Notes under the pieces: model-generated
What the model saw: the letters and a program-made list of their open reading frames with translations, nothing else
Told to the model about the DNA's origin: nothing
Databases searched by the model: none
Assembly (NCBI RefSeq): GCF_910592395.1
Contig: NC_088308.1
Coordinates: forward strand, 26,303,501-26,367,500
Direction: 5' to 3'
Source: Lineus longissimus
Lineage: Eukaryota > Nemertea > Pilidiophora > Heteronemertea > Lineidae
DNA: 64,000 bases
Program-made: the position numbers and the translations under genes
Part shown: positions 11,601-25,200 of the stretch, in pieces
Numbering within the stretch: position 1 is the first letter of the stretch
Layout: each line of letters starts with the position of its first letter

Positions 11601-13952
11601 TTAACTTATATCATTACACTCAATTGTAATGTATGTATTTATAACTATACACCTATATTAATCTAGCCATGGCATTTATGTGCACTTTATATCACGTTCT
11701 TTAGACTATCAAATCTGGTTGTGCGCACCATTGTTGTTTGATATATTCTTGTGCCTCACTTGATGTAACAATGTCTGCATATCAATCGATGTCTACCAAC
11801 CAATCCAGCCTCATTATCATTCTAGTTCCTCATATCAAAGCAATTTTTTATATCGTATCAATCAGAAGCAAAAGCGCCCAATTGGTTGTTGGCAGTGTAT
11901 TAATTTCTAAAAATTGATATGAGCAGAAATTGATATAATGCAAGAATGAAATAATTTGAATCTCAGCAAGCTCATTCCAGATTGCTAGGGAAGCTCATAA
12001 CACTGTTTGTGTGGTGCAATGGCAGTGGGGTAGCTTGGCTGTGCTTTGAAATCATGAACAGGTCCTGCGCAGCACATTCCCAGGAGCAGATCTAATTGAT
12101 GACCTAATTAAGCTCTATTCTATAAGGAACAATGGTATCGCCATGCCGACGCAAACATTAAAGAATCTGCCATCAAAACCAGCCTCTCTTTGATTCTGTT
12201 TCCGACCACATCACTTGGTTGTGAGCTACTACAAGTGAACATTAAAAATGCTTCGTCACAACAGAGCCAACATCAGAGGAACTCTCGTTCTTGATGTTAA
12301 GGACAATCCTTTAATCTTTCAGATTGTTTTGTTGAGCAATGAACTAAGAAAGTAAATTACAGCCTGTCTTGGGTTCTGAAGTTTCTGGTTGTGTTCCAGG
12401 TTAGGGCTGCTTTTTTAGCCCTTTGCTGAATGTGCTACTGGCCATTGTGGTCACTACCTGAAGGACCTCACTGACCTGTCATATTAGCTTCCCACAGTAC
12501 ACAAGCAAGGGTGTAAAAGCCTATAGCAGCTGGGCCTTCACCCTTTGTTGTTGTTACAAACATGGTTGGAAGCTAAGGTACTGTGGCTAACTGTAAATAT
12601 ATCGTAAAAAGTGAATGTACCACACTGTGGGTCAGTGGTGCTGTAGGGGTGGTGTTTTCTGCACCGTTCTTGAAGTCAAGGGTAGCGAAAGGGTTTAACC
12701 TTGGAGAAATCCAAGGTTAAACATAGTAGAAATAAACATGTTTTTCATGTGGGAGAGTGTTTTGGTCGACAAGTATATGTCTATATAGTGGTTCCTTCTG
12801 TTGAGAAATGTGGACACTAATGTTGTGAGAAGCGTCTGGGCTTTTGCTACCCTGACTTAAGACAATGACAATATTTTTAATTTCCATTTTTTGCCTGTTT
12901 GAATGTGTCTGAGTGAACTCACAGCTTATGAAGAAAGTGAACTTTACGACTTCAAGACATATGACTCATAAAGAATAGAACAACTGTTTGAAATTGACAC
13001 CTGAAAGTGATTCAATTTAACCTGGCCGCTGATTTATTGAGCATTTATGTACTTTACCAGATATGAGCCTTACTCAAGACGGTTTATTTTAATTAATCAT
13101 TCTGGCTTGTGATGGCTTTTAGAACAGAAGGTCATATCTCTCTGTAAAAATTGAAAAGATGGGTTCCATCCTACTGACACAAGCAAGTGATGAGTCATCC
13201 TGACATAACCAGTGATTTTCAAATATACTACGCCTCTCGATATTTCAAACGAGGTAGGAGTATCAAAAACCTGTATCTCAGGATGGTGATGAGCTAGTTT
13301 TTCGAATTTGAATAGATTTGGGGCTCTCCAAGGGGATTTCCCTATATATTCTGACCAGGAACTTAGTGCCATACTTCTGTTTACACTCAGCCTTGCTATT
13401 GCAGACAACATTATGTCCATGTATATTTGTATTTATTGAATAAAGCTATGTTTGGGATGAAACAGATTATTGCTTCTTTTATGAAAAAAAGTGTTCTTGT
13501 TGTGATGTCAGGAATCAATAACTCACTTGGAGGCCTGTGCACCAGGTAGTGACCCTGAGTGTGATAATCTGCCGACATACCTGATTGCAGCTCATCCTCT
13601 CACAGCAGCGCTTTGTGTCAACACTCAATCAAAAAAACAGCGACCTGCAGTGGGAGGATGGAGTGAGTTGGCCTGACTGAAGGATCAGATACAACATCAT
13701 ATCGAATGCCATGATCCCAAATCAACCCTATCCCATCTTCGAAATTCCAGAATTGGTCATATCCTCCTTCACTCGCATAAGCTCGGTCGTTGTGTTGGCC
13801 TGAGGTTCAGGATGATCCTACCCCAAGAAACACGTATGCCAAACCAATTGGTCCTTACGATCAACAACTGGTCTTCACCGAAGACAAGGAGAGTGTGCGG
13901 CCGACGTGGAATTGGTACGTTTACTACAACAAAGTGTAGCAGACCATAAAAC
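8633..13952. other. Gene-free stretch between the Ig gene and the fucosyltransferase gene
   Basis: No coding exons could be supported. The sequence is AT-rich with short random-looking frames, the longest being 107 codons on the minus strand at 13097-13420 with no recognisable motif. The first part is presumably the 3' UTR of the Ig gene. AATAAA words occur at about 10102 and 13439, but neither can be tied to a transcript. A perfect 13-bp hairpin lies at 12693-12722. Confidence 0.45.
12693..12722. other. Perfect 13-bp hairpin with GAAA loop
   Basis: GTTTAACCTTGGA at 12693-12705 is followed by GAAA and then its exact reverse complement at 12710-12722. As RNA from the plus strand it would form a 13-bp stem capped by a GNRA tetraloop. 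No gene or terminator context is visible. Confidence 0.7.
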
Positions 13953-16900
13953 ATGTTGTTTTTTAGACCAAAATTTCTTCATCTATTTGGTGTAATATGT
14001 GTATTTTGTACTTTGATCTTCATCATATATGTTGTAAGTATTATTTAGTTTGTCAGGGAAATGTTATTTACCATAATTAAAGCATTTATAGGCTAATTTG
14101 GCGTGTAAATGTGGAAGGTACTAAACCAGATACTCTACTGGTAGTGGTAGGCCTACAGGCATGACAGGAACAGGTATACAATACCATGTTAGGCCTACAT
14201 GTGATTGTGATGGTAAGTAATCTTAATAACTTCCTGGGACCCACTCAGGGGAGGGGGGGGGCTTAAGTATGTCAACTGTAGGATCTTAGTATTTTTTTCT
14301 GTCTCAACTTTTCTGGCCCCGTCGCAAGTTAGCTAGACTCCCATCCTGAGGCCGGTCCAATGCATTCGGCGTGTAAGGTAAGCAAGCCCTCTTTGAATTT
14401 GTTCTTTTGATTGTAGATGATAGACCACGAACAGATCACTCATATTGAAGTGCCTGTTCATTTCAAGACTGTAAGTACTGGCAATTGAGCCTTATACTGT
14501 TGGAGAGGTGATAGTGAGCCCCCTTTAAGACAATGATGATAAGTATTCTGGGTGTCTGTGACGTGTGTGTGTCGGGGGGAGGTGGGGGGGTCAATCATCC
14601 TTTGATAACAAAGTATCGAGAGGTGCAGCAGAGTATATTGAAAATCACTCGTTATGTCAGGATGCCAATAGTTTGATGGTGTTAGAGGAAGGTGGTCTGG
14701 GAAGTTATTTTTACTTATCATAACATTCCATCTGTTGTCCTAATTACGCTTTTGTGGTTTAGATTTGATCTTATCACGCATCAATTTTAAGCTAAAATGT
14801 ATGTCACACAGATAAAGGACGGAAAGTCAATATCCATATCAAGTCGTAATTGACCAGACTTTCTTTTGACTTACCATGGCATTCAGATGACTGATGGCTT
14901 ATCACTTTTTATTTCTTGCAGACCCTGACAGATGAGCCAGATATTGACCTCTATGAAATGTACAAAATGGCCAAAGAAAATGAGAAGAACAGGCAGATTA
15001 AAAAAGAAGCTCAAGCTGAGCAAGGTATTGGAATATTGCTAGTACTCTTACAATGTTAATGTTGTCATTATATAGTTGGTGGTCTGCACACATTTGAAAT
15101 CAATCTGAAATTAACTTGGTCCAGATAGATATGGCAACACAATTCACTTAGTATTTTCAATATTGATTCAGATGCTGAAGATATTGACAAGAAAATCACA
15201 CATCCTATCATTATATGGTGGACACCTTTCACCGGCGAGCCTGGCAGAGTCAAGAAATGTGGAGACGTCTCGTGCTTCTTCACTGTAAAAAGAAAATATG
15301 CAGCTCATAAGAAGACCAAGGTTTGTGGCATGATAACTGAAGTATTCAGTGGAGGACAACTTCACAATCTACCATAATCTAGCCCTAGGTTGTGACTTGT
15401 CCCTAGTTTGTTGTGACAAGGATATCTTTTCAAAAGCAGACTGACAATTGCTTGACAACTCACTCGTGGGTCCCTTTGTCGTTCTGGAGGGTTCCCACCC
15501 ATTGGTGACAATATCTGTGTTGTTCAATGAACAACCAATGTTGCCATCATAGTTTTGTCTTTTTGTTTCCAGGCCTTCATGTTCTATGGAACCGACTTCA
15601 AGGCACATGACTTACCGCTCCCGAGAGAACCACATCACGAATGGGGTCTCCTTCATGAAGAATCTCCGAAAAATAACTTCTTATTTCACCACAAGGAGGT
15701 GATGACTCTTTTCAACCACACAGCAACTTTTAAACGGCAGTCGGACATGCCACTGACATTGCAATATCTTCCTGGAATTAGATATCTTCAAAGTACCAGA
15801 ATGTTCATTCCGACAGCGAAGAAGAATGAGATAAAGAAACGTCTGAAGATTGCGTCTGTCGTTTACGTCCAATCAGATTGTAACGTGCCGTCCGATCGCG
15901 ATGCATTTGTCAAGAAACTGATGGAGTATATGCCTGTGGATTCATATGGCTCATGTGTGCACAATAAAGATTTACCCAAAAGGTGAGTGTTTATGTCAAT
16001 ATTGAAATGTGATTTGAGGACACATTTATCTTAAAGGGATTCTTACGTCTGCTCAACCACTGACAACCCCAACAACATAAGTGCCCCTTTAAGAGGACAG
16101 AAAGGAGAGTCCTCCCTTGCTCCTTGCTTGATTGAACCAGACCCAGATACTTGACTGATCGATGCCATAGTGTCTAACTCCCACTGTTTACTTCCAGTAT
16201 AAGTGATGCTGTTGAAGGAATGGACAAACCAGAATTCTACAACCTGATGTCCCACTATAAGTTTACCATAACATTCGAGAATGCCATTTGTGATGATTAT
16301 ATCACTGAAAAACTCTGGCGCCCTCTTTATCTTGGCTCGGTTCCTATAGTCTTTGGATCACCAAAACTACAGGTAGGTGGTAATGTATGTCTGGACTACA
16401 TGTAAGGTGAATCACAGGTGAATATTAGGTGGGACTGCTCAGTTGCCAACTCTGCAAAGTTCCTTTGACATTGTGAGCAGCTAGGTGAAGGATAATGCTA
16501 GCTCAAGTTAGTGCCATGAGTCTTGGCTTGGCCATGCAGTGATGAGGTCCCTGTAATTCTGGAAGCAGATTTCTGTTTGGGAAACTCCAATGTGTGTAAC
16601 AGATGTCGATATTGCGCCTCCTAGAAGAAAAGAAAGAAACATACAGATAAAAACTATAATGAAACCTCTTCTTCATTATATTTCAGGACTATCTACCAGA
16701 CAATAAATCAGCAATAGTCCTGACCGATTTCAAAAGTGTTGAGGATCTCGCAAAGCACATCAAATATCTGGACGAGAATGATAAAGCATATGACGAATAT
16801 TTACAATTCAAGCGGAGAGGGTTCACCAATACCTTTCTCAATGAGGCATTAAATAAACGGACATGGGGCATCAATAATGACAGGAGGAAACCGAGTATGA

Positions 16901-17211
16901 TGGATGAATTGGAGTGCTTGATCTGTCGACGAATTCATGAGAATCAACAGCGAGAAGCTGACGGCTTGGAGCCGATCAAACATATTGCAGGGTTGGATCA
17001 TTATGGTTGTCCTGTACCTTTAAAGTTTGGGCTCAATTTTGATATCCCTCAAACAGAACTGAATGATTATTGGCAAGGGTTTTGGAGGGATGGGGTGTAT
17101 GAAGCTGAGTATTTGTCATTTTGTGTCAAAAGTAGAAGGAAATGTTCTGGGGAGGATTTTCGTCAATACTCTTATGCTCGTTCACAGGAAAAAATTCCAA
17201 ATATTGTATAA
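13953..17211 (+). CDS. FUT10: Alpha-1,3-fucosyltransferase of the FUT10/FUT11 type
   Basis: Seven exons join in frame: 13953-14033, 14417-14470, 14922-15024, 15172-15320, 15573-15982, 16198-16372 and 16687-17211. They give 498 aa, close to human FUT10 (479) and FUT11 (492). Exon 1 is a 27-codon exon with a short basic head (MLFFRPKFLHL) and a hydrophobic run, the signal anchor of a type II Golgi/ER protein. Exons 4-5 carry IIIWWTPFTGEPGR, FMFYGTDF and the HEESPKNN block. Exon 6 has the donor-binding family motif FENAICDDYITEKLWRP..LGSVPIVFGSP. A Cys-containing C-terminal region follows (ECLICRRI), as in FUT10/11. The family transfers fucose from GDP-fucose; FUT10 and FUT11 have been assigned protein O-fucosylation of EMI domains in the ER. 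FUT10 versus FUT11 is not resolved here. The gene is convergent with AP5Z1. Confidence 0.9.
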
Positions 17212-17479
17212 AGGTTTTCATTGTTGTTTTCATGAAGTGAGGCAAGCTCCTGAACCACTGAACATACCTAGCACACAACTGCTAATCTGTAATACAATGT
17301 ACCTTATTAACCACAATTGACATTTTCATGTAACCTTGTGCCATTAATAATGATCTGTTCATGACAACCTCAATACTCCAGACTTTTTGATATTCACAAA
17401 TATATTCATTTACAAAGACTACGGTACTGTTTTCTTCTGTCTTTTGTTCCTTGTCAGTGATTCCATTTTCCCTGAGAGC

Positions 17480-18388
17480 CTGTAATCAAAGACAGTCGGA
17501 AGCCGGTATATTGTCACCTGGCTCCTCCGGTCTAGCTTGTGGATGATGTCCTGTGCTGTTCTGTAACCGCCAGTCTACCTGCTCCATCTCCCCTATTAGC
17601 TGGCCTTTAGGAGGGTCTTGAGATCCTGTGTTGGGACTGCGGGAGCATGCTGCCTTGCTTGGCTAGGTGATCAGCTTGCTCATTTCCATGCACTCCTGTA
17701 TTGGCTGGGATCCACTGGATGATAATTCTCTTCTTGGAGAGAAGGGGATCTAGCCTGTCTAGTAGGCTGTCAGTCAGTGTCTCGGCCTCCCCGCTCTGGA
17801 GAGCTTGGAGGGCTGACAGTGAGTCAGTCATCAGGACGATGTTGTCTCCACACTTTGCACAGTTCCTGGCAAGGTAGTCGGCTGCGGTGGTGAGTGCCTG
17901 AAGTTCAGCTCTGTAGTTGGAACAAAGTTTGCCGGCAGAGACTGCGATGGAATATGATTCTCTGTCAGGGTGTTTGACAAAAACGCCGCTTCCTCTTCAC
18001 AGCTATATACAGAGGCATGCTGCAAGAGGGTCTTGTTCAGTTGTCTTGCCCAGGATCAAAGTCCCTTGATCCCAAGAGCATTGTCTCCATTGATGCACCA
18101 TATACCATGTGTCCAGTCTCTAGGTGTCCCAGAGTGGGCAGTCCTTGAGCACATGCTCTGGTGTCTGATCAGATGTGTTGCACTTGCACCATCCAAATTA
18201 GTCATGTTCATTCTCTGGAGGTGGGATTTAAGCCTGCAGTAGCCTGTCCTAAGAGAATTGACTACTTCCATAAAAGGTGTGTTCACATCTTTAAGCGTGC
18301 CGTCCAGAAATCTTCCAGACCTACGAGGCTGTGACAGCACAACACTGTATAATGCCAAATCTGAATAAGAGGTGTATACATTGTCCAA
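17480..18388 (-). mobile_element. Decayed non-LTR retrotransposon: RNase H and C-terminal pieces in permuted order
   Basis: Minus strand. From about 17985 down to 17500 the sequence encodes an RNase H core: GSGVFVK..., CSNYRAELQAL, MTDSLSALQAL and WIPANTGVHGNEQADHLAK (catalytic E, D and D visible, first D absent), then a linker ending in SQVTIYRL. Upstream on the same strand, from 18253 to about 17990, is the region that normally follows RNase H: LRTGYCRLKSHLQRM and, after a frameshift, QTPEHVLKDCPLWD. The two pieces are therefore in the wrong order. Stops and frameshifts make it a relic. It resembles Jockey/RTE-like elements that carry RNase H. No endonuclease or reverse transcriptase core is visible. 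Confidence 0.8.
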
Positions 18389-18691
18389 GTAGCTTGAAAT
18401 AGGTTCAGATCTATTGTTTCATTTCTTTTCAAAGCCTGTCCGGAATATAAACAATGTAATCAGAACTGGATGTGCAAGGATGTACATTGTACATGTAGCA
18501 CACCTTCTATGGTCAAGACTGATTTCGAACATCATGCAATGTGAGCACTACATGTATATGTCAAAGGTGTTCAATTCGTAAAGGAAGATTTGATGCATTG
18601 ACAGCCTCCTGAAGTCCTAAACACTGGCTACGTGTGTGTAACATTGACAACGTGATGAACCAACAACAAGGTATATAAACAATATGGACAA

Positions 18692-18713
18692 TTTATTCAC
18701 AGCAACAAATAAA
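18692..18713. promoter_or_regulatory. Candidate poly(A) signals, both strands, between convergent genes
   Basis: TTTATT at 18692-18697 reads AATAAA on the minus strand, about 590 bases past the AP5Z1 stop. AATAAA at 18708-18713 is on the plus strand, about 1.5 kb past the fucosyltransferase stop. Using the plus-strand one would place the retroelement relic inside that 3' UTR. No transcript evidence is available. Confidence 0.3.
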
Positions 18714-19284
18714 CCTCTACAGTTTCATAACAAGGTGAGCAGAGACTACAGAGACAATAGAACCTCTACTGATATTTTCAGATACATCCATCTCACAACT
18801 TGTTTTCAAGTGAACTTAAAAGTCTTTTCCTATTAGCACCAAGAGCATGTATAAGCACCACTGATTGCAGGAATCAAGATAGAATTCGATTATTCGATGC
18901 CTTTCTTTAACACAGACTTGATCGTTCGTAGCAGAACAGGAATGGATGCATAATCTCTATGACACCTAGAAAAGAATGGGCGAATTGAAGATTTGTTGAA
19001 TAAGTTATAATATTTGCAGTTTGCAGTGCAACTCCGAGAGGGATGTGACATCTGCAATTCAAGTTTTTCACTGAATTGAGATAATGACTCTCTGAGACCT
19101 GCTTATCTTCTCCACATTCTGGATCAGTTGTTTGATCTGTCAAACAATGTGGGTACTTCTTTTAACTAACAAAGCTGAAATGAAACTTATGAAGTCAGTT
19201 GTGGAAATTGGCAATGGACAAAAAGAGTTTTATGTTGATCTGCCTTCAATCGGAGAGTTTTATGAGGAGCCAGGAAAGGTTTAC

Positions 19285-22200
19285 TTACTTGGAAGTTTCA
19301 AATCCAGGTGGAGGATTCAATATCACTGATGCAACACTGGAAGCAAATACGATCGTTTCAAAAGTTACCAAGCATTATGTACAGGGCACATGCTCGTGAA
19401 AAATGAAATGTTTGGGTCATTAGAATTACTTTGGCTTGGTATGTTGCACTACTTTAAAAGACTATGCTAGCAAGGAGAATGCTAGCAAGGATCAAGATCA
19501 TGTACCGAACACATTTAGGGGCATACTCAGACTGCGTTACAGGTACCAGACATAATGAGGAAGCAAATTTAACATAGATACATATACTAACTTTGGCAGT
19601 CTAAGTAAGTTGATGAGATCATTAGCGCGGTCAGATAAAGTATGCCGGCTCTCCTCCTCCAGGTTACCATCAAGATGTTGCTGGCTGATCTTGGTCAGGC
19701 ATAACATCACACGTGGGATGATGTCCTGACACCGCGATGACAGCTGCAAGGAAGAGAAGAGTCTGAATATTGACCATAGAAAACTAGACAGCCACTCTCA
19801 CTGAAAATTATCCCTCACCTCATACCCCATATAACAGATTTAAGGTTTCAACCATCATATACCAGGTTCGATGGTATATCATTCAGCATTTCCCAAGCTA
19901 ACTGCTCCTTTCTTGCAAATTCCTTTAGGAAACAGTCTTTGGGGCCTGTTGTCAAGAACCTAGCAGTATTCTCCTGACTGAAACAATTCTTCACCTTCCA
20001 AGTGTCAACACATACCTTGGCCAGAGTTGTCATGATAACCACCAATAGCCTGACCGAGTAAGGTGCATCTTGTTCAGTAGAAGCACTCTGGAGTAAGGCG
20101 GAAATCTCATATGCTAAACATTCCAATGTCTCATAGTATTTCGAAACAATCTCTGGTGTGCACTTTTTGTCATAGTCTTCAGATAGGTATTCTCCAACTA
20201 TCCAAATCTGAAAAGAAGTTTATTCATCAATGAAGTAAAATATGCCTGACAAATGCAACCCAACAGGGACCACATTACTCTATTAAATACTACATTGTGG
20301 ACAAATTTAAGAAAATGGTCCTTCTCCGACATTGCTTTTTCAACACAGACCGTATTTTTATTGAGTGAGGAGGCATATGCCATCTTGTTCACTTACCATA
20401 TGAACAAAGAAGTCTTCCTTGCCCGAGATGTTCCTCAATGACCCCACATACTCTATGATCTCGTTATGTTGTTCCATGAGAAGCTTGGGGTACTTCTTGA
20501 ACAGCTCGACTAGGTACTCAGACAAGAGACTGAAAGATAAAGAGCAGAGTCTTTAGGGATAAGATTTTATGTCGTGTTTCCTTGAACATTTCCTAAAGGC
20601 CCACGACTACTTCTGAAGCTTTAGAGAAACCCTGCCGAACTGCAGCAGTGATATGCCTTGAGAATGCCATCATGGAATCCCTCTCTCACGTACAGTATTC
20701 CTAATAATCAGACCTGATATGATTCCACTTATCCCCTCTAAAGGTAAGATACCACCACTGAATGCTTGAGCTTACCTACCTTCTGACCTCCTTTCTATAA
20801 GACGGGACATCATAAATTAGGCCGACTCTCTCTAGGATGATTGGAACAAGCAGACTAGCCAGGGCCTGGTCTCCTTCCTCCAAAACCTCACTGAAGTACA
20901 GCCTGAAATAGGACATGCGTCGAACAATAGAGGACAATGTAAGGGCATACGACTCATTGAGCAATCTTTATAGTCTGAGAGCTGGCCAAGACAAATCAAC
21001 AATTGATCTAAAGCGTTTGTTATAACAACCTCTTGTTGGTATCAATTTTTAAAGGCCGTGTCTGAAGAACCAAAATATCTCTGCTTACCTCAGCATGACA
21101 GGTACTATTTGAGCACAGACTAACACTCTTGGTTGCTGCTGCATACCATCTAGTGCACTGTAGAGGATATCCAACCTAGGAAAGGAAAAGATGCAGTATA
21201 GTGATAAAGAAACGAACAAGGAGATGTGATGATACCAAATCTAACTCTAATTCAATCAAAAACTAAAGAAAAATCAAAACTTGAAGCAGAAGAAAAATAA
21301 ATCTCTCAAGTGAACAAAATTCTTACATTTTCCGATAAAATTAAAAAAAATAATCACAACAATAAAAACAGCATTCTAAAAAATCAATAAGTGTCACATC
21401 TGAGATATTGTCTCTTAGTTTATTGCGTGGTGGACCTGAGAAGTCTACAAGCGACTTGTGTCTTAGCCTTAAATGTGAATCAGCCACATCCTACCTGTCC
21501 ACTGTGTCGCCATGTCCTCCTTCATTCCTCAAAATGAAGTTAAACCAAGGCTTGTACTTTGGATTCTGGTAGGATTCCATCACCTTTGGGATGTTACATG
21601 TCTTAAGGCCTATTTCTAATGCAGCTGACAAACAGGGTAGATCCAACAATGTGTGAAGAACCTGTAAGGTAGAGGTTTGATTTAGATTTAGCTTCAGATG
21701 AATGCGAAGTGCCAGTCATTGAGCCATATTTGCTCATGACTATCTCAGCTTTTAGGACCAACTCCCCTCGCAATTGACTTCTTGGTCTGACAAAGGCAGC
21801 TTAATGCATTACCCATAGGACGAACTTGGGATGGTTTTCAGTCTCTTCCTAAAGTACTAGTGGTCCATACAATGCTTGGACAAGGTTTCCATGTTTCCCA
21901 AAGGATCATCTTACTATCTTTAAATCTCATTGCAGCAGGCAAAGGAACACTACTTTTTCTGCTCTTTGTTCAGTTTTGTGACTGCCTACCTCAATAGCTG
22001 CAGTGGGGGCCATCAAGGCTGGGACAATTTCCATGAAATCCCTGGCATATGTTCTCGGCTGCCAAGCCAGCATCTTCAACACGTTCGGGAAGTATTTCTG
22101 TAAAATGTTTGTCTCAAAGCAGATCTTCTCAAGGTTATCCCGGATGAAGGTCACGGTATCAAATATTACCGTGTGATCATGTAGGTGTCTTGGTAAAACT

Positions 22201-25200
22201 TTATCGAAGAATTGGTCATAGAGCAGTTGGGGGTCATACACTACTGTTTCACCTGAAGAAGAATCGTGCCATTGAAAATAAAGGACATATATATAGATAA
22301 ATGATAATGAGGATCAAGGTGAATCTTGCTTCCTCGGATGGGAATTCCAGCTCCAACGCTATTCCTTCCATGTGTAACCAGCTACAGTGCATACTGTTAG
22401 CGCATTCAGCTCCAATGCTATGCCATGATTGTGTTAAAAGCTGTAGTTCATGCTGTTACTGCAAAGTCAACCTTTACGAGATAGTCCCGTCAGGCCGGGG
22501 TCCAGCTGTTGGCTATACTCATCAACATAGTGACATTGCTTCAGTGCAGTAGTAAACCAACTTACTATGATTAAGGAAGAACTGAACGACCCCAAGAAGT
22601 GGTAGAGGACTAGCCGTATCCTTAGTGTCTCTTGCCTGTACGCGCTTGATGACATGGATCACTCGAGGCACCAGGCTTGAATCAGTCTTACAGAGCAGAT
22701 GAAGGATTCGGATGGACTCATTCAACGCCTGAAATAAGAAACAATTAATATCAGCACATCTGTAGTATGTTGCCTGTGGTTATAACAGTAAGTACAAGTT
22801 TTTACAGGAAGCATCATTACACTTGCCTGCTATTCATGCGTAATCATCAAAACATGGAATGGTTTAACACTTACACATTGTTGGACAACAGCATCCTGTG
22901 CTACCTTTGCCTCTGGAAAATAAACAGTATACTGTTAAATCACGCAATCATTCACCCGAGCTTATTCTGGTCATGTGAAGCACTTTTCAATAACCACTTT
23001 GTCCAACGTCATAGTTTATCTCCCATATCCCAATAGGCAGTATTGTCCACATAAATGATAGTACAGGAGAGCAAATTGTTGAGTGTCTTTTCCATGTCGT
23101 GCATCTGAATTTAACTTTCCAAGTTAAATTAGTACAATACAGTCACATATTACAACTTGTAAACTGAACAAACACAGAAATTTGCTTCCGTACTTCTCTC
23201 TGATTGATCTATTATCCTGAAACAATACTCCAAGGCCTTTTCCTTTAGAACGTTGTCTGTATTGAATGTCCCCGATATCCTCTTTTGTTCCCCAGGGGGC
23301 ACTGGAGTGAGTGACAATGGACTGCCCCCAGGACATGATGGAAGAGTGTGTAGTAACCAGCCATAGAGGGCCGAGAAGCTGTGGATGTTCATGATCTGGT
23401 CATCAGTGTAGTATTGGCCTGGAATTGAACGCAAGATTTTCATCAGTGTCAGTGATATTCGAGGTTGTGACTTTGTCAGATAGAGCTGTGTTGGAACGTG
23501 ATTGTGACAATTTCTAACTCTCTTGAGTCAAGCAAGACGACATATGAAGACCACTCTGTGTTTGGCATTATTTGACGACAAATTTTGATGCAAGAGGTTC
23601 ATTCAGATACACACTGATCATTCATTGTATTCAAGTAATTCAACTGAGAAGTCGAGAAAGAGTCTAGATAGAGGGATGGGCTATAGAAATATCCCAAGTC
23701 ACTAATCACTTAAATTTGATGTGTTCCAGCTGTCAGTGAGATGAATTTGGGAAAGTTGTGATCAGTTTTGAAGAACACCTACCAATGTTAAGCACTGTAA
23801 AGAAATCCCTTGTGACACCTCCATCTATTTCTGTGACACTATCCCTCTGTTCACTCTTGAAGAAGCCCTTGGAGTATGGGTTATTGCCCTGTAGCGTGCT
23901 GGCCTTGTGTAGCCATTCGGCTATCTGGGAACTGATTACATGCACCTGATCTGAAATGAACCATGGAATCGATGAAATGTTCAAAATACCAGGTGGAACT
24001 CATAATCCATCAATTTTCTGAACAATTTAGTTGTATGAGCCATGTTTCTCTTTCTCTCTTTTGGTGTGATGTTATGTGGTCTGAAGATTATGGAAGCTAG
24101 CATGGTTGTCTAATCTAACAGCAACAGGCTAAGGACCAGTGTCGTTATCTCATGCAAAGAGGGCGAGGATGAGACCCATATGCCAAATTTCCACTCGCCT
24201 GCATTAGGTTATAAAAGTGTGTGCGGATGTCAAGCACATTGAGACAAATACTGCCCATATGTATTTATCAACAGAAAAGACAATCATGTATCATGTTCGA
24301 AGGTGGGACAATGATAGGCAGACCAACCTTTCGTTAGTAAGTGTTTATAAGAAACAGCGATTGCAGTAGCAAACACCAGGGAGAGTGATTGGGTTTCAAG
24401 GTCAAAACCTACAGTTGAAATCCAACGCACTATCTGCTGTAGAAGTTCACCATAGTCGCCATGTTTTGGTCCCTAAAATGTAAGAACAGGTGGTTACAAC
24501 ACCAGATTTAGCACACAATGGCATATGCGAAATCATTGAACAGAAGTGTCTGCCATTCTTGTCCTCATGGGTCAAGAGGAAGTAGTCCTCACATTTTGAA
24601 GGACTTAGGAGTTTACTATCAATTATTCTGAAACAGAACCATCACAACGTCCTTCATGGCTTCTTGATGAAAAGGTTTAAGGACTGGCACCTACATTTCA
24701 TATAACATTAAAGCTTATTATTGGTGTAGTTGTGAAGGTTCAATCAGTATGGTCATTTACCCAATCGATGGAGGATGGGATAGGTGTACAAACCTGAAGA
24801 ATAGATAGGTTCATAATTGCTGGTGCATATTTCTTGTGATACGGAGGCAGAACTTCTTTGTTACTGTCAGAGCATGGATTGTCTCGGAGGACTGCCTGAG
24901 ATAGCGCTCGCAACAAAGGGCTACTGTTGGCACCATTCATCACACCATGTAGGTTATGAATGAGTTTCTCTGGAACCCTGTAAGTGGGATACATGTACAT
25001 GCAAGTAGAAGAAATTGTAGTACAGGGTGTGGCAACCAACATGAAACTTTCCAGTGGACAATTCTCCAACTTTCCCTATTTAAACTGTCTTTTTTTCAAC
25101 AAGTAAGCTTACTACAAGGACAGCATCATTTCAAGAACCTTAGTATGAAACAGGTCTTATCTTTTAGTCATGAAGAAGTGATGATATAAAGACTGAAGAT

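Noticed and set aside
13097-13420. 107-codon minus-strand open frame
   Set aside because: No recognisable motif, no splice context and no neighbouring exons. Chance length is plausible in 64 kb.
13500-13940. Possible decayed mobile element just upstream of the fucosyltransferase exon 1
   Set aside because: The texture differs from the flanks, but no inverted ends, repeats or protein motifs could be shown.
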